Assembly: GCA_025362495.1 (NCBI GenBank)
Contig: JANYGI010000157.1
Location: 1 to 64,000, forward strand
Origin: Byssovorax sp.
GTDB taxonomy: Bacteria; Myxococcota_A; Polyangia; Polyangiales; Polyangiaceae
Direction of reading: 5' to 3'
Length of the DNA: 64,000 bases
Made by a program: the position numbers and the translations under genes. This document shows positions 53,421 to 61,681 of the stretch, in pieces. Numbering within the stretch: the first letter of the stretch is position 1; each line of letters starts with the position of its first letter. The notes beneath the pieces were generated by a model that was not told the DNA's origin, ran no database searches, and was given only the letters and a program-made list of their open reading frames with translations.

Positions 53421-55130
53421 ATGAGATTCCGCCCCGCCCCCGAGCACCTGCGCTTCGCCGCGATGGTGGGCGTGCTCGTCGCGGGTGGCCTCGGGATCAC
53501 CTATTTCGTGCTCCCACCAGCTCCGATCGACGAGTCGAAACCGAGGCCCCCGCCGGTGCTCCGCGTCGCCGGCGTCGACGTCTCCGCCAAGGGCGACCTC
53601 ATCGCCAACGCGCTCGATCTCGTGCGCCGCTACGCCACGGGCGAGGTCTCGCTCAAGCTCCCCGACGGGTCGGTCCGCAAGATCCGCCGCGGCTCGTTCG
53701 GCGCGGAGATCGATCGCGTTCGCCTCGCCGATTTCATCCGCGAGGCGATGCGGCCCGCGAGCGCGGTGCGCCTGGCCCACGAGCGCGGCGCCCATGCGAA
53801 GGAGCCGCTCGACGTCCCCCTGCCGGTGACGCTCGACGCCGACACCGCGCTGAGCAAACTGCTTGATTTGAAGGCCGAGGTCGACTCGCCGGCCACCGAC
53901 GCGTTCATCGATCTCGAGGGGAAAAAGCTCAAGCCCGAAAAAATGGGCCTGCGCCTCGACGTGTACGGCACGCTGGCGCGCCTCGACGCCGCCTTCCGTC
54001 GCGGCGAAGACACGGTCGAGGCCAGCGTCGAGAAGATCGTCCCGAAGCTGACCGCGGCCGAGCTCGGCAACGTGAAGTTCGATCAGGTGCTCGGCTACTT
54101 CGAGACCCACTACAACGCGGCCGGCAAGGGCAAGGAGCGCAGCTACAACCTCCGCCTCGCGGCCTCGCGGCTCGACGGCGCGGTGGTGATGCCGGGCCAG
54201 ATCTTCGACTTCAACGGCACCGTGGGCCCGCGCGACGAGGCCCATGGCTACCGCGTGGCGACGGTGATCTCCGAGGGCGAGCTCGTCGACGGCCTCGGCG
54301 GCGGGACGTGCCAGATCTCGGGCACGCTCCACGGCGCGGCGTTCTTCGCGGGCCTCGACATCGTCGAGCGGTATCCGCACTCGCGGCCGAGCTACTACAT
54401 CAAGCTCGGGCTCGACGCGACGGTGGTGTACCCGACGATCAACTTCCGCTTTCGCAACCCGTTCGACTACCCGATCGTGCTCCACGAGACGGTCGCCAAC
54501 GGCCTCGTGCGCGCCGAGATCCTCGGCCCGTCGCGCAAGCTGACCGTCACGTATTTCCGGCGCATCGAGGAGTTTTTGCCCTTCGATGAGGTCGAGCGCA
54601 AGACGCCGAAGCTCCCCGAGGGCGTGCGCTCGCTCGCCCAGCGCGGCATCCCCGGCTTCAAGACGGCGAGCTCCCGCGTGGTGCGCGACGGGGCCTACGC
54701 CGTGCGCGAAAAATGGAGCGACACGTACCCGCCGACGACCCAGATCATCCACGTCGGATCGGGCCCGAAAGACCCTGATTTCAAGCCGATCGACGACGTG
54801 CACCCCGAGTACGTCGTCGACGAGTACCTGGTGGTGACGCAGGGCCCGGACATCCACACGCAGGGCGTGAGCGGCCCCGAGGTCGGCGGCGGGACATCGG
54901 AGAGCCGCGAGCCCGGGAAGACGGGCGACTACGGCTGGACCGAGAAGGCCGGCTTCATCGCGTACAAGGGCAAGGGCGACAAGAGCCGCGCGGAAGACGG
55001 CGCCCAGGCCGAGGGCACGCCGGCCAAGAAGGCGACGGCGTCCCACGGCGACAAGCCCGACGACAAGAGCGACAAGGCCGACAAGCCGAAGAAGAAAAAG
55101 AAGAAGAAAAAAGCCGCCGAGCCCGGCTGA
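53421..55130 (+). CDS. VanW-family membrane-anchored protein
   Basis: A 569-residue protein with one N-terminal transmembrane helix (MVGVLVAGGLGITYFVL). Residues of about 45-210 resemble the peptidoglycan-binding-like domain that precedes VanW. The VanW domain at about 225-385 shows RSYNLRLAASRLDG, PGQIFDFNGTVGPR and GGGTCQISGTLHGAAFFAGL, with the Cys of the family. A C-terminal region of unknown function ends in a very Lys-rich tail. VanW proteins occur with vancomycin-resistance genes and in cell-wall contexts, but their reaction is unknown. The tail could bind anionic polymers; that is inference. Confidence 0.85.
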   Translation: MRFRPAPEHLRFAAMVGVLVAGGLGITYFVLPPAPIDESKPRPPPVLRVAGVDVSAKGDLIANALDLVRRYATGEVSLKLPDGSVRKIRRGSFGAEIDRVRLADFIREAMRPASAVRLAHERGAHAKEPLDVPLPVTLDADTALSKLLDLKAEVDSPATDAFIDLEGKKLKPEKMGLRLDVYGTLARLDAAFRRGEDTVEASVEKIVPKLTAAELGNVKFDQVLGYFETHYNAAGKGKERSYNLRLAASRLDGAVVMPGQIFDFNGTVGPRDEAHGYRVATVISEGELVDGLGGGTCQISGTLHGAAFFAGLDIVERYPHSRPSYYIKLGLDATVVYPTINFRFRNPFDYPIVLHETVANGLVRAEILGPSRKLTVTYFRRIEEFLPFDEVERKTPKLPEGVRSLAQRGIPGFKTASSRVVRDGAYAVREKWSDTYPPTTQIIHVGSGPKDPDFKPIDDVHPEYVVDEYLVVTQGPDIHTQGVSGPEVGGGTSESREPGKTGDYGWTEKAGFIAYKGKGDKSRAEDGAQAEGTPAKKATASHGDKPDDKSDKADKPKKKKKKKKAAEPG

Positions 55131-55139
55131 GAGCGGCGA

Positions 55140-55709
55140 TCAAGCCCGCGCGCGAGTCTTGCTCTTCGTCGCGACAGGCTTCTTGGCGACAGGCTTCTTC
55201 GGAGATGCCTTCCTGGCGACAGGCTTCTTCTTCACCGGCTCTTCGCGCCCGCGGATCATCGTCCCACGGCAATTCGCTGCGCCGCACTTGCAGACGTAGA
55301 GCGTTTTCCAGGACTCCTGGAAGGGCTCGTCGCGCTCCAGGCCGTAGTCGTAGAACAGCTCGGCTCCGGGCTCGATGTCGCGCATCGACTCGATGAAGAT
55401 GCGCTTGTCCTCCTGGAGGGCCTCGCAGTTCGGATCGCACGAGTGGTTGATGAAGCGCGCCTCGTTTCCGCCCGACGACGCGTCGATCACCGTCTTCGCG
55501 TCGACCGAGAACAGGAACGTGTGGTGGTGCTCCATCGCGTCGTCGTCGTAGCGCGCGTCGGCCACGGACTGGCGGATGCGCTCGCCGGTGTACTCGATGA
55601 GGCGCGTCCCCTTCGCGATGGCGCGGGTAGCGAAGGCGCCCATGCCCGCCACGGGCGACTTTCGGATCTCGAACGCGAGCGAGGGCGTGGTGGTCGGAGC
55701 GCGGGCCAT
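55140..55709 (-). CDS. SET-domain methyltransferase with a histone H1-like tail
   Basis: A 189-residue protein. The SET domain spans about 10-125, with GMGAFATRAIAKGTRLIEYTG, RFINHSCDPNCE (85-96, cofactor-binding Asn-His) and ELFYDYG (catalytic Tyr near 120-122). A post-SET Cys cluster follows (C140, C142, C147 in CKCGAANC, plus Cys91 or Cys95). Residues 156-189 are a Lys/Ala/Pro repeat tail (KKPVA) like histone H1 and other bacterial nucleoid proteins. The enzyme probably uses SAM to methylate a Lys side chain. A target in a nucleoid protein is suggested by the tail but not shown. It converges with the VanW gene. Confidence 0.9.
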   Translation of the reverse strand: MARAPTTTPSLAFEIRKSPVAGMGAFATRAIAKGTRLIEYTGERIRQSVADARYDDDAMEHHHTFLFSVDAKTVIDASSGGNEARFINHSCDPNCEALQEDKRIFIESMRDIEPGAELFYDYGLERDEPFQESWKTLYVCKCGAANCRGTMIRGREEPVKKKPVARKASPKKPVAKKPVATKSKTRARA

Positions 55710-55825
55710 GGCGCCGATTATGGATCGAGGCCGGCGGACGCGTCTCTCCTTGTTCGCGGCGGCGGGGCGCGATGGCTCGGGGCGTGATGTACGGCCGCCC
55801 GGATTCGTGGGAAGGTCGCCGTCCG

Positions 55826-57214
55826 ATGCCTGGTCCCTCGGCTCCGCCGCCGCCGCCTTCGCGAAGCATTCCGCCGGCGCCCCGGCTCCCGCCTCCGCCT
55901 CCGCCCCCGGGCTCGCGCCGCAAGCCCACGCTCGATCCCGGGCGCGACGAAGAGCCCTCCGCGCGCGAGCACCAGGCCTCGCCGCCGCCGGTCTCGCAGC
56001 GATCGGCGTCGACGGGGCACACCGTCGCGCTCGCCGTCTCCGGCAGCATCGCGGCCTACAAAGCGGCCGAGGTCGCGCGCCTCCTGATCAAGGACGGCGC
56101 GCGCGTGCTCCCGATCATGACGCGATCGGCGCAGCAGTTCCTCGGCGCGACGACGCTGAGCGGCCTCTGCGGCGAGCGGGTCCACGAGGACATGTGGGAT
56201 CCCGCGTTCGCGGGCGAGCTCCACGTCGATCTCGCGCGCCGCGCCGACGTGATCGCGCTCATCCCGGCCACGGCCGATCTCCTCGCGCGCCTGGCCCAGG
56301 GCCGCGCCGACGATCTCGTCACGGCGCTCGCGCTCTGCGCGAAGGGGCCGGTGATCGCCGCCCCGGCGATGCACCCGCGAATGTGGGCGCACCCCGCGGT
56401 GCAGCGCAACGTGGCGCTGCTGCTCGAGCAGGGCCGCGTCGAGCTCATCGGTCCGGTCGACGGCGACGTGGCCTCGGGCGAGTCCGGCCTGGGCCGCATG
56501 GCCGATCCCGCGGAGATCGCCGCGGCGATCCTCGCGCGCGCCACGCGCCGCGATCTCACGCCGCTGAAGATCGTGATCACCGCCGGCCCCACCGTCGAAG
56601 ACTTCGACCCCGTGCGCTTCCTCGGCAATCGATCCACAGGGAAAATGGGCTTCGCAATCGCCGAGCGCGCGGCCGCCCGCGGCGCCGACGTCACGCTGAT
56701 CGCGGGGCCGGTCACGCTGCCGACGCCGTACGGCGTGAAGCGCATCGACGTCCGCTCCGCGCTGCAGATGCGCGGCGCCCTCTGGCAAGCGATGGGCCCC
56801 GATCTCGGCAAGGCCGACGCCCTGATCATGAGCGCCGCCGTCGCCGACTACCGCCCCGCTTCGGAGCACGCGACGAAGATGAAGCGCGACGGCAACGCGC
56901 TCACGCTCGAGCTCGTGCCCAACCCGGATCTCCTCGCCGAGGTCGGCGCCATGCGCGGCGAGCGCTCGCCGGTGCTCGTCGGCTTCGCGGTCGAGACCGA
57001 CACCGACGATCGCGTCGTCGCCGCGGCGCTCAACAAGCTCGAAACGAAGCGCGTCGACCTCGTCGTGGCCAACCACGCGCGCGACTCGTTCGGCAAGGAC
57101 GACAACCGCGCGACGCTGGTGACGCGCGGGAGCGCCGACGTGCTCGGCGTGCTCACCAAGCGCGACCTCGCCGATCGGATCCTCGATCGCGTCGCCACGA
57201 TGAGCCACCGATGA
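55826..57214 (+). CDS. coaBC: CoaBC, bifunctional phosphopantothenoylcysteine decarboxylase/synthetase
   Basis: A 462-residue coenzyme A biosynthesis enzyme. CoaC occupies about 62-230: the flavoprotein opening TVALAVSGSIAAYKAAE, the His of FAGELHVDLARRAD, and PAMHPRMW, where the usual PAMN has His instead of Asn. CoaB occupies about 235-455: ITAGPTVEDFDPVRFLGNRSTGKMG, MSAAVADYRP, NKLETKRVDLVVANH. It adds Cys to phosphopantothenate and decarboxylates the product. A Pro-rich N-terminal extension of ~55 residues is unusual. ATG 55826 is preferred over ATG 55787 and GTG 55772, on weak evidence (GGGAAGG 10 bases upstream). The stop overlaps the next gene. Confidence 0.9.
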   Translation: MPGPSAPPPPPSRSIPPAPRLPPPPPPPGSRRKPTLDPGRDEEPSAREHQASPPPVSQRSASTGHTVALAVSGSIAAYKAAEVARLLIKDGARVLPIMTRSAQQFLGATTLSGLCGERVHEDMWDPAFAGELHVDLARRADVIALIPATADLLARLAQGRADDLVTALALCAKGPVIAAPAMHPRMWAHPAVQRNVALLLEQGRVELIGPVDGDVASGESGLGRMADPAEIAAAILARATRRDLTPLKIVITAGPTVEDFDPVRFLGNRSTGKMGFAIAERAAARGADVTLIAGPVTLPTPYGVKRIDVRSALQMRGALWQAMGPDLGKADALIMSAAVADYRPASEHATKMKRDGNALTLELVPNPDLLAEVGAMRGERSPVLVGFAVETDTDDRVVAAALNKLETKRVDLVVANHARDSFGKDDNRATLVTRGSADVLGVLTKRDLADRILDRVATMSHR

Positions 57215-58014
57215 GCGACGAGCGCGACGACACCGAGCGAGAGGCCGACGCCGAGCACGACGTCGCGCCCGAGGTCGAACCGGAGCCCGAGGTCGATCCC
57301 GATCGCTTCCGCCACCTCCCGCCGAAGCGCCTCTCGTCGCCGGCCGAGGCCATCAGCGTCTCGGTCGGCGTCACGCTCGCGACGGCCGTCGTGATGACGT
57401 TCGCGTTCGACCAGCGCCGCGCCGGGACGCCGGCGATGCTGATCGCCATCGGCTTGTTTTACGCGGTGATCGGCGCGTTCACGCTCCGCCGCCTCGATCA
57501 GCGCGGCGAGCTGCGGAGCCGCTTTCGCCCGCACAGCGGCGACTTCACGCTCGGCGCCGTCGTGGCCGGCGCGCTCTACGGCGCGGCCCACCTGGCCGAT
57601 CAGCTCCTCGCCACGCACGGCACGATCCGCGAAGCGTGGATCATGCGCGTGTACCTGCAGGTCGGCGATCCCGACACGCGCGGCCACGTCTTCGTCGGCG
57701 GCGTGGTGTTCTTCGTCGCGGCGCTCGAAGAGCTGGTGTGGCGCGGCCTCGTCATGCGCACCCTCGAGGCCGTGTACGGGGCGCGGCGCGCGCTGATCGT
57801 GACCTCGCTGCTCTTCGCGACAGCGCACGTGCCCACGCTGTTCCTGCTCGGCGATCCGACAGCGGGCTTGAACCCGCTCATCGTCCTCGCCGCGCTCGGC
57901 TGCGGCACGGTGTGGGGCCTCGTGTACCTGCGTACGTCGCGCCTCGTACCGGCGCTGTTCGCGCATGCGCTCTTCAGCTGGGCTGTGGTCGAATTCCCGA
58001 TCTGGAGGCCTTGA
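57211..58014 (+). CDS. CPBP-family (CAAX-type) intramembrane metalloprotease
   Basis: A 267-residue polytopic protein whose ATG overlaps the coaBC stop (ATGA). An acidic, Glu-rich N-terminus (EVEPEPEVDPD) precedes about seven or eight hydrophobic helices. The three abortive-infection/CAAX protease motifs are visible: EELVWRG with the Glu-Glu pair, FATAHVP with a His, and HALFSW near the end with the last His. Members cut prenylated proteins, peptides or anti-sigma factors within the membrane; no substrate is indicated here. Co-expression with coaBC is positional. Confidence 0.85.
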   Translation: MSDERDDTEREADAEHDVAPEVEPEPEVDPDRFRHLPPKRLSSPAEAISVSVGVTLATAVVMTFAFDQRRAGTPAMLIAIGLFYAVIGAFTLRRLDQRGELRSRFRPHSGDFTLGAVVAGALYGAAHLADQLLATHGTIREAWIMRVYLQVGDPDTRGHVFVGGVVFFVAALEELVWRGLVMRTLEAVYGARRALIVTSLLFATAHVPTLFLLGDPTAGLNPLIVLAALGCGTVWGLVYLRTSRLVPALFAHALFSWAVVEFPIWRP

Positions 58015-58035
58015 GTCGCGGCGCGCTGGCGCTCA

Positions 58036-58668
58036 TCATCCCTTGCACTGGCCGTCCTGGCACGTCTTTCCGCCGCCGCACTTGTGGCCGCAGAAGCCGC
58101 AGTTCTGCTTGTCGGTCTTGGTGTCGACGCAGCCTTGAGGCGCGCAGTACTGCGTGCCTCCATCGCACTTGCACTGGCCCGCGAGGCAGGAGCCCGGGCC
58201 GCACGACACCTTGCAATCGCCGCAGTTGGTCGGATCGACGAGGAAGAGCACGCAGGTGCCGCCGCAGCTCTTCTGCGCGGCCGTGCACTGGCACGCTCCG
58301 GCCACGCACGCGCCGGGCGCGCAGTCGTTGGTGCAGCTCCCGCAGTGCTGCGCGCTGCTCTGCACGTCGACGCACACCCCGCCGCAGGACATCTCGTTCG
58401 CGCCGCATCCGCCGCCCGTCGACGAGCTCGTCGCCGCGCCGGTGGTCGTGGCCGCGCTGGTGCTCGCGGCCGTGCTGCTGCCGCTCGTCGCGCCGCCGAC
58501 GTTCGCGCCGGTCGAGGCCGCCGACGCGCTGCTGGACGCGCCGCCCGACGCGCCGCTGTTGAAAAGATCGTCACCGCCCACCGAGCCGCAGCCGGCCGAG
58601 GCGAGGCCCAGCGCGGCGACGAGGGCGACCGTGAACGACGAGCAGCCGACGAGCATTCGAGCGGTCAT
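58036..58668 (-). CDS. Lipoprotein with three Cys-rich repeats
   Basis: A 210-residue predicted lipoprotein. The start ATG 58668 has an excellent AGGAGG six bases upstream. The lipobox is LASAGCGSV, followed by a Ser/Ala/Gly/Thr linker to about residue 85. Three repeats of about 40 residues then follow, each around a core CGGxCVDxxxxxxNCGxC and then CxxGxCxxGxC (EMSCGGVCVDVQSSAQHCGS, KSCGGTCV, YCAPQGCVDTKTDKQNCGF). This Cys-rich repeat recurs in myxobacterial surface lipoproteins; its function is unknown. It differs in spacing from the knottin-framework repeats at 32.7-34.6 kb. It converges with the CPBP gene. Confidence 0.78.
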   Translation of the reverse strand: MTARMLVGCSSFTVALVAALGLASAGCGSVGGDDLFNSGASGGASSSASAASTGANVGGATSGSSTAASTSAATTTGAATSSSTGGGCGANEMSCGGVCVDVQSSAQHCGSCTNDCAPGACVAGACQCTAAQKSCGGTCVLFLVDPTNCGDCKVSCGPGSCLAGQCKCDGGTQYCAPQGCVDTKTDKQNCGFCGHKCGGGKTCQDGQCKG

Positions 58669-58717
58669 GGCGCCTCCTGGAAGCAAAGGTCCCGGGCGAT
58701 GCCCGGCGAGCGCGACG

Positions 58718-58853
58718 CCCGCCGACGGCGAGGACGCGAAGGCTTCCAGTATTGCACCAACCGCGCACGGCCGGTGAGCGTCGAGGAGATCGCGCGTGCT
58801 CTCCTCGATTTGCAGGCTCGCGAGCGGCCGCTGATCCCCGCCGACGGCGAGGA
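58718..58853. repeat. Two 17-base direct repeats upstream of the Cys-rich lipoprotein gene
   Basis: CCCGCCGACGGCGAGGA occurs identically at 58718-58734 and 58837-58853, 119 bases apart in the 200-base gap between yebC and the lipoprotein gene. The second copy is the centre of the hairpin after yebC. Confidence 0.45.
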
Positions 58854-58858
58854 TCAGC
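58830..58858 (-). terminator. Hairpin after yebC
   Basis: GCTGATCC pairs perfectly with GGATCAGC, and CGCC/GGCG pair inside, starting 11 bases after the yebC stop. There is no U-run. Confidence 0.5.
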
Positions 58859-58868
58859 GCGCGCGCTC

Positions 58869-59615
58869 TCACGCTTCGAGCTTGGCGATCTCTTCTTCGG
58901 AGATGTCGAAGTCGGTGTAGACGTTCTGCACGTCGTCGTGATCGTCGAGCGCCTCGGCCAGGTTGAGGCAGACCTCGGCGTCGCGCCCCGCGACGTCCTT
59001 CTTGTTCTTGGCCACGAAGCCCGCGTTCCCCGATTTGACGGGGATCTTCGCCTCTTCGAGCGCCTTCAAGATCGGATCGAGCATCGGGATCGGCGTGACG
59101 ACCTGCCAGTCCTCGCCCATGTCGGTGTAGTCGTCGGCGCCGTTGCCGACGGCGATCTCCATGAGCTGATCCTCGGTCGCCGCTTCCTTGGCGATCATGA
59201 TCAACCCCTTGCGATCGAAGGCCCACGCCGCCGTGCCGCCGCCGCCGAGCAGCCCGTTGTTGCGCTCGAACACCTTGCGGATCTCGGCGACGGTGCGGTT
59301 CTTGTTGTCCGTCAGGGACTCCACGAGGAAGAGCGTGCCGTTGGGGCCCGTCCCTTCGTAGAGGATCTCGTCGTAGATCACGCCCTCGATCTCGCCGTTG
59401 CCGCGCTGCACGGCCCGCTTGATCGTCTCGTTCGGCATCGACAGGCCTTTGGCGTCGCTCACGGCCTTGCGGAGGCGCGGATTGTTGACGTCACCGTTCG
59501 CCATGCCTGAGGCGACTGTGATTTCTCTGATCAACTTCGTGAAGAGCTTGCCGCGCTTCGTGTCGAGCGCGCCTTTCTTCCGTTTGATCGTCGCCCACTT
59601 GGAATGGCCGCTCAT
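58869..59615 (-). CDS. yebC: YebC/PmpR/TACO1-family protein
   Basis: A 248-residue protein of standard length for the family. It starts MSGHSKWATIKRKKGALDTK and includes KLFTKLIREITVA, NETIKRAVQRGNG, YEGTGPNGTLFLVESLTDN and the C-terminal DDHDDVQNVYTDFDI. Members were described as DNA-binding regulators (PmpR) and, for TACO1 and YebC2, as translation factors that relieve ribosome stalling at proline-rich stretches. Which role applies here is not visible; the Pro-rich extensions on several local proteins make the translation role plausible. It is monocistronic and divergent from the antiporter gene. Confidence 0.95.
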   Translation of the reverse strand: MSGHSKWATIKRKKGALDTKRGKLFTKLIREITVASGMANGDVNNPRLRKAVSDAKGLSMPNETIKRAVQRGNGEIEGVIYDEILYEGTGPNGTLFLVESLTDNKNRTVAEIRKVFERNNGLLGGGGTAAWAFDRKGLIMIAKEAATEDQLMEIAVGNGADDYTDMGEDWQVVTPIPMLDPILKALEEAKIPVKSGNAGFVAKNKKDVAGRDAEVCLNLAEALDDHDDVQNVYTDFDISEEEIAKLEA

Positions 59616-59725
59616 CGCGCGTTCTCCCGGGGAAAACAGGGCGTTGTGAGGCGCCCTGCGTAAAATGGGGCCGAAACCTAGCGGTCCGCGACGCCGAACG
59701 CAACTGAGAACCCGCGGACCTGGGG

Positions 59726-59731
59726 TAAGCT
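59726..59731 (+). promoter_or_regulatory. -10-like hexamer for a possible leaderless antiporter mRNA
   Basis: TAAGCT ends six bases before GTG 59738, without a Shine-Dalgarno. Confidence 0.3.
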
Positions 59732-59737
59732 CGGCTC

Positions 59738-61468
59738 GTGCACCAAGACGTCCTGGTCTTCTTGGTCTCGCTCGCCGCCTTGCTCGGCTCTGCGCGCCTG
59801 CTCGGCGCCGGCGCGCGCAGGCTCGGTATGCCCGCCGTCGCCGGCGAGATCGTGAGCGGGATCGTCATCGGCCGCACCGTGCTCGGGCGCGTGGCTCCCC
59901 AGGCCTACGCGTGGACCTTCCCCGAGGGCACCCCGAAGGTCCTCCTCAGCGGCTACACCACCGTCGCGGTGATGCTCCTGCTCGTGGTCGCCGGCCTCGA
60001 GATCGATCTCAGCGTCGTGCGTCGCAGCGGGCGCGTCGTCCTCGTCACGAGCGCGATGGGGCTCGTTTTACCGTTCTTTCTCGGCTGGGGCACGGGCTTC
60101 CTGCTCCCCGACAGCGATCTCGCCGATCCCGGACGCCGCGGCCTCCACGCGGCCTTCCTCGGCATCGCGCTCTCGATCTCGGCGCTGCCCGTCATCGCGC
60201 GGACGCTCCTCGATCTCGGCCTGATGAAGACCGACATCGGCCTGATCATCCTCTCGTCCGCCGTCTTCGACGACGTGATCGGCTGGATCGGCTTCAGCGT
60301 GCTCTCGCGCCAGTTCGCTTCGACGGGCGAGGTCTCGGCGTCGCACCTCGTGATCTCGATCGGCCTCACCGCGGTGTTCGTCGCCGTCGGCTTGCTCGTG
60401 ATCCGACCGGTGGCCGATCGGCTCCTCGCCCGCCTGCAATCGCCGGGCGACGCCGCGAACGGCAGCGTGCTCTCGCTGATCATGATCCTCGCGCTCCTCG
60501 GCGGCGCGGCGACGCAAGCCCTCGGCGTGCACGCGGTGTTCGGCGCCTTCGTCATGGGCATCGCCATCGGCGACTCGCGGCGCCTGCGCGAGCACACGCG
60601 GCAGACGCTGCACGAGTTCGTCACCTCGGTGTTCACGCCGGTGTTCTTCGGCTCGATGGCGCTCCGCCTCGATTTCGTGAAGGCCTTCGATCTGCGCCTC
60701 GTGGTGATCATCGTCGCCGTCGCCTGCGTCGCCAAGATCGGCGGCTGCGCCGTCGGCGCGCGGACGACGGGCATCGCCTGGCGCGAGGCCGCGGCGATCG
60801 GCTTCGGGATGAACTCGCGCGGCGCGATGGAGATCCTCCTCGCGATGCTGGCGATGGAGGCGGGGATCATCAACGAGAGGCTCTTCGTCGCGCTGGTGGT
60901 CATGGCGGTCGTCACCTCGATGCTCTCGGGCCCGGCGCTGATCCGCCTCCTCCGGCCGAGGCCGAGCCCGATCGCCGAGCTCCTCCGCAACGGCGCCGTG
61001 GTGCTCGATTCTCCCGTGGATAACCGCGAAGAGCTGATCGTCGCGCTCGCCGCCGCGACGATGGCGCGCCTCGGTCGCGTCGTCGACGCGGGGCGGGTCG
61101 CGCAGCTCGTCCTCGAGCGCGAGCTGCTCGCGGGCACCGGCGTCGGCGACGGCGTGGCCTTCCCGCACGCCGAGGTCGACGGCCTCGAAAAGCCGGCGCT
61201 GGCCTTCGCGCGGCTCGAGCATGGCCTCGACTTCGACGCGCCCGACGGCGCCCGGGCGCGCCTCGTCTTCCTGCTGCTGACGCCTCCCCGGCACTACGAC
61301 AGCGAGCTGCAGATCCTCTCCGGGCTCGCCCGCCTCCTCACGCGCGAGCCCGTGCGCAGCGGCCTGCTCCAGGCCCCCGACACCGCGGCGGTGCTCGCGA
61401 CGATCGAGCGCGCCGATCAGCCCCCGCCGGGCGCCGCCGTGGTGGCGCCGATCCGCGCGGGCTCGTGA
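59738..61468 (+). CDS. CPA2-type cation/proton antiporter fused to a PTS EIIA domain
   Basis: A 576-residue protein. Residues 1-400 form about twelve transmembrane helices of the CPA2/KefB-NhaA-like exchanger fold, with GEIVSGIVIGRTVLG near the start, the paired acidic residues in SSAVFDDVIGWIG and FGMNSRGAMEILLA. Residues of about 425-565 form a PTS EIIA type-2 (EIIA-Ntr/fructose) domain with the phospho-acceptor His477 in GVAFPHAEV. The fusion suggests that ion exchange is controlled by PTS phosphorylation, comparable in idea to regulation of K+ transport by EIIA-Ntr. No EI or HPr gene is in the window. The start is GTG 59738, apparently leaderless. Confidence 0.88.
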   Translation: MHQDVLVFLVSLAALLGSARLLGAGARRLGMPAVAGEIVSGIVIGRTVLGRVAPQAYAWTFPEGTPKVLLSGYTTVAVMLLLVVAGLEIDLSVVRRSGRVVLVTSAMGLVLPFFLGWGTGFLLPDSDLADPGRRGLHAAFLGIALSISALPVIARTLLDLGLMKTDIGLIILSSAVFDDVIGWIGFSVLSRQFASTGEVSASHLVISIGLTAVFVAVGLLVIRPVADRLLARLQSPGDAANGSVLSLIMILALLGGAATQALGVHAVFGAFVMGIAIGDSRRLREHTRQTLHEFVTSVFTPVFFGSMALRLDFVKAFDLRLVVIIVAVACVAKIGGCAVGARTTGIAWREAAAIGFGMNSRGAMEILLAMLAMEAGIINERLFVALVVMAVVTSMLSGPALIRLLRPRPSPIAELLRNGAVVLDSPVDNREELIVALAAATMARLGRVVDAGRVAQLVLERELLAGTGVGDGVAFPHAEVDGLEKPALAFARLEHGLDFDAPDGARARLVFLLLTPPRHYDSELQILSGLARLLTREPVRSGLLQAPDTAAVLATIERADQPPPGAAVVAPIRAGS

Positions 61469-61668
61469 TCGCCGCGCTCCCGCCGGCCGAGCGTCGTCAA
61501 CCGATCTGCAGAGTGGCAATCACGGCCGGAGCGACGGTGGCTCGACGTGACTGCCAATCTCAGCGATCGCCGCGATCGAAGCCCATTGAAGAGCTTGCAG
61601 CCGAAGAGAGCGACGAAGGCCACGGCGGTGAGGAGCGTCTTGTCGAGCGTCGAGACGGGAGAGCGCAT
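61417..61668 (-). CDS. Possible small membrane or lipoprotein ORF
   Basis: An 83-codon frame starting MRSPVSTLDKTLLTAVAFVA with a hydrophobic segment ending in LFGCKLFNG, which could be a lipobox or a membrane helix. The rest is Arg/Ser-rich and unconvincing, it overlaps the antiporter 3' end by 52 bases, and no ribosome site is present. It lies 13 bases after the stop of the coiled-coil protein gene, so a small operon partner is possible. Confidence 0.22.
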   Translation of the reverse strand: MRSPVSTLDKTLLTAVAFVALFGCKLFNGLRSRRSLRLAVTSSHRRSGRDCHSADRLTTLGRRERGDHEPARIGATTAAPGGG

Positions 61669-61681
61669 CGCGGCGAGCCTA

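Noticed and set aside
51876-55046. A 1056-codon minus-strand frame opposite the Ser/Thr kinase and VanW genes
   Set aside because: It spans two genuine genes and their intergenic gap on the other strand without any motif, as expected from high GC.
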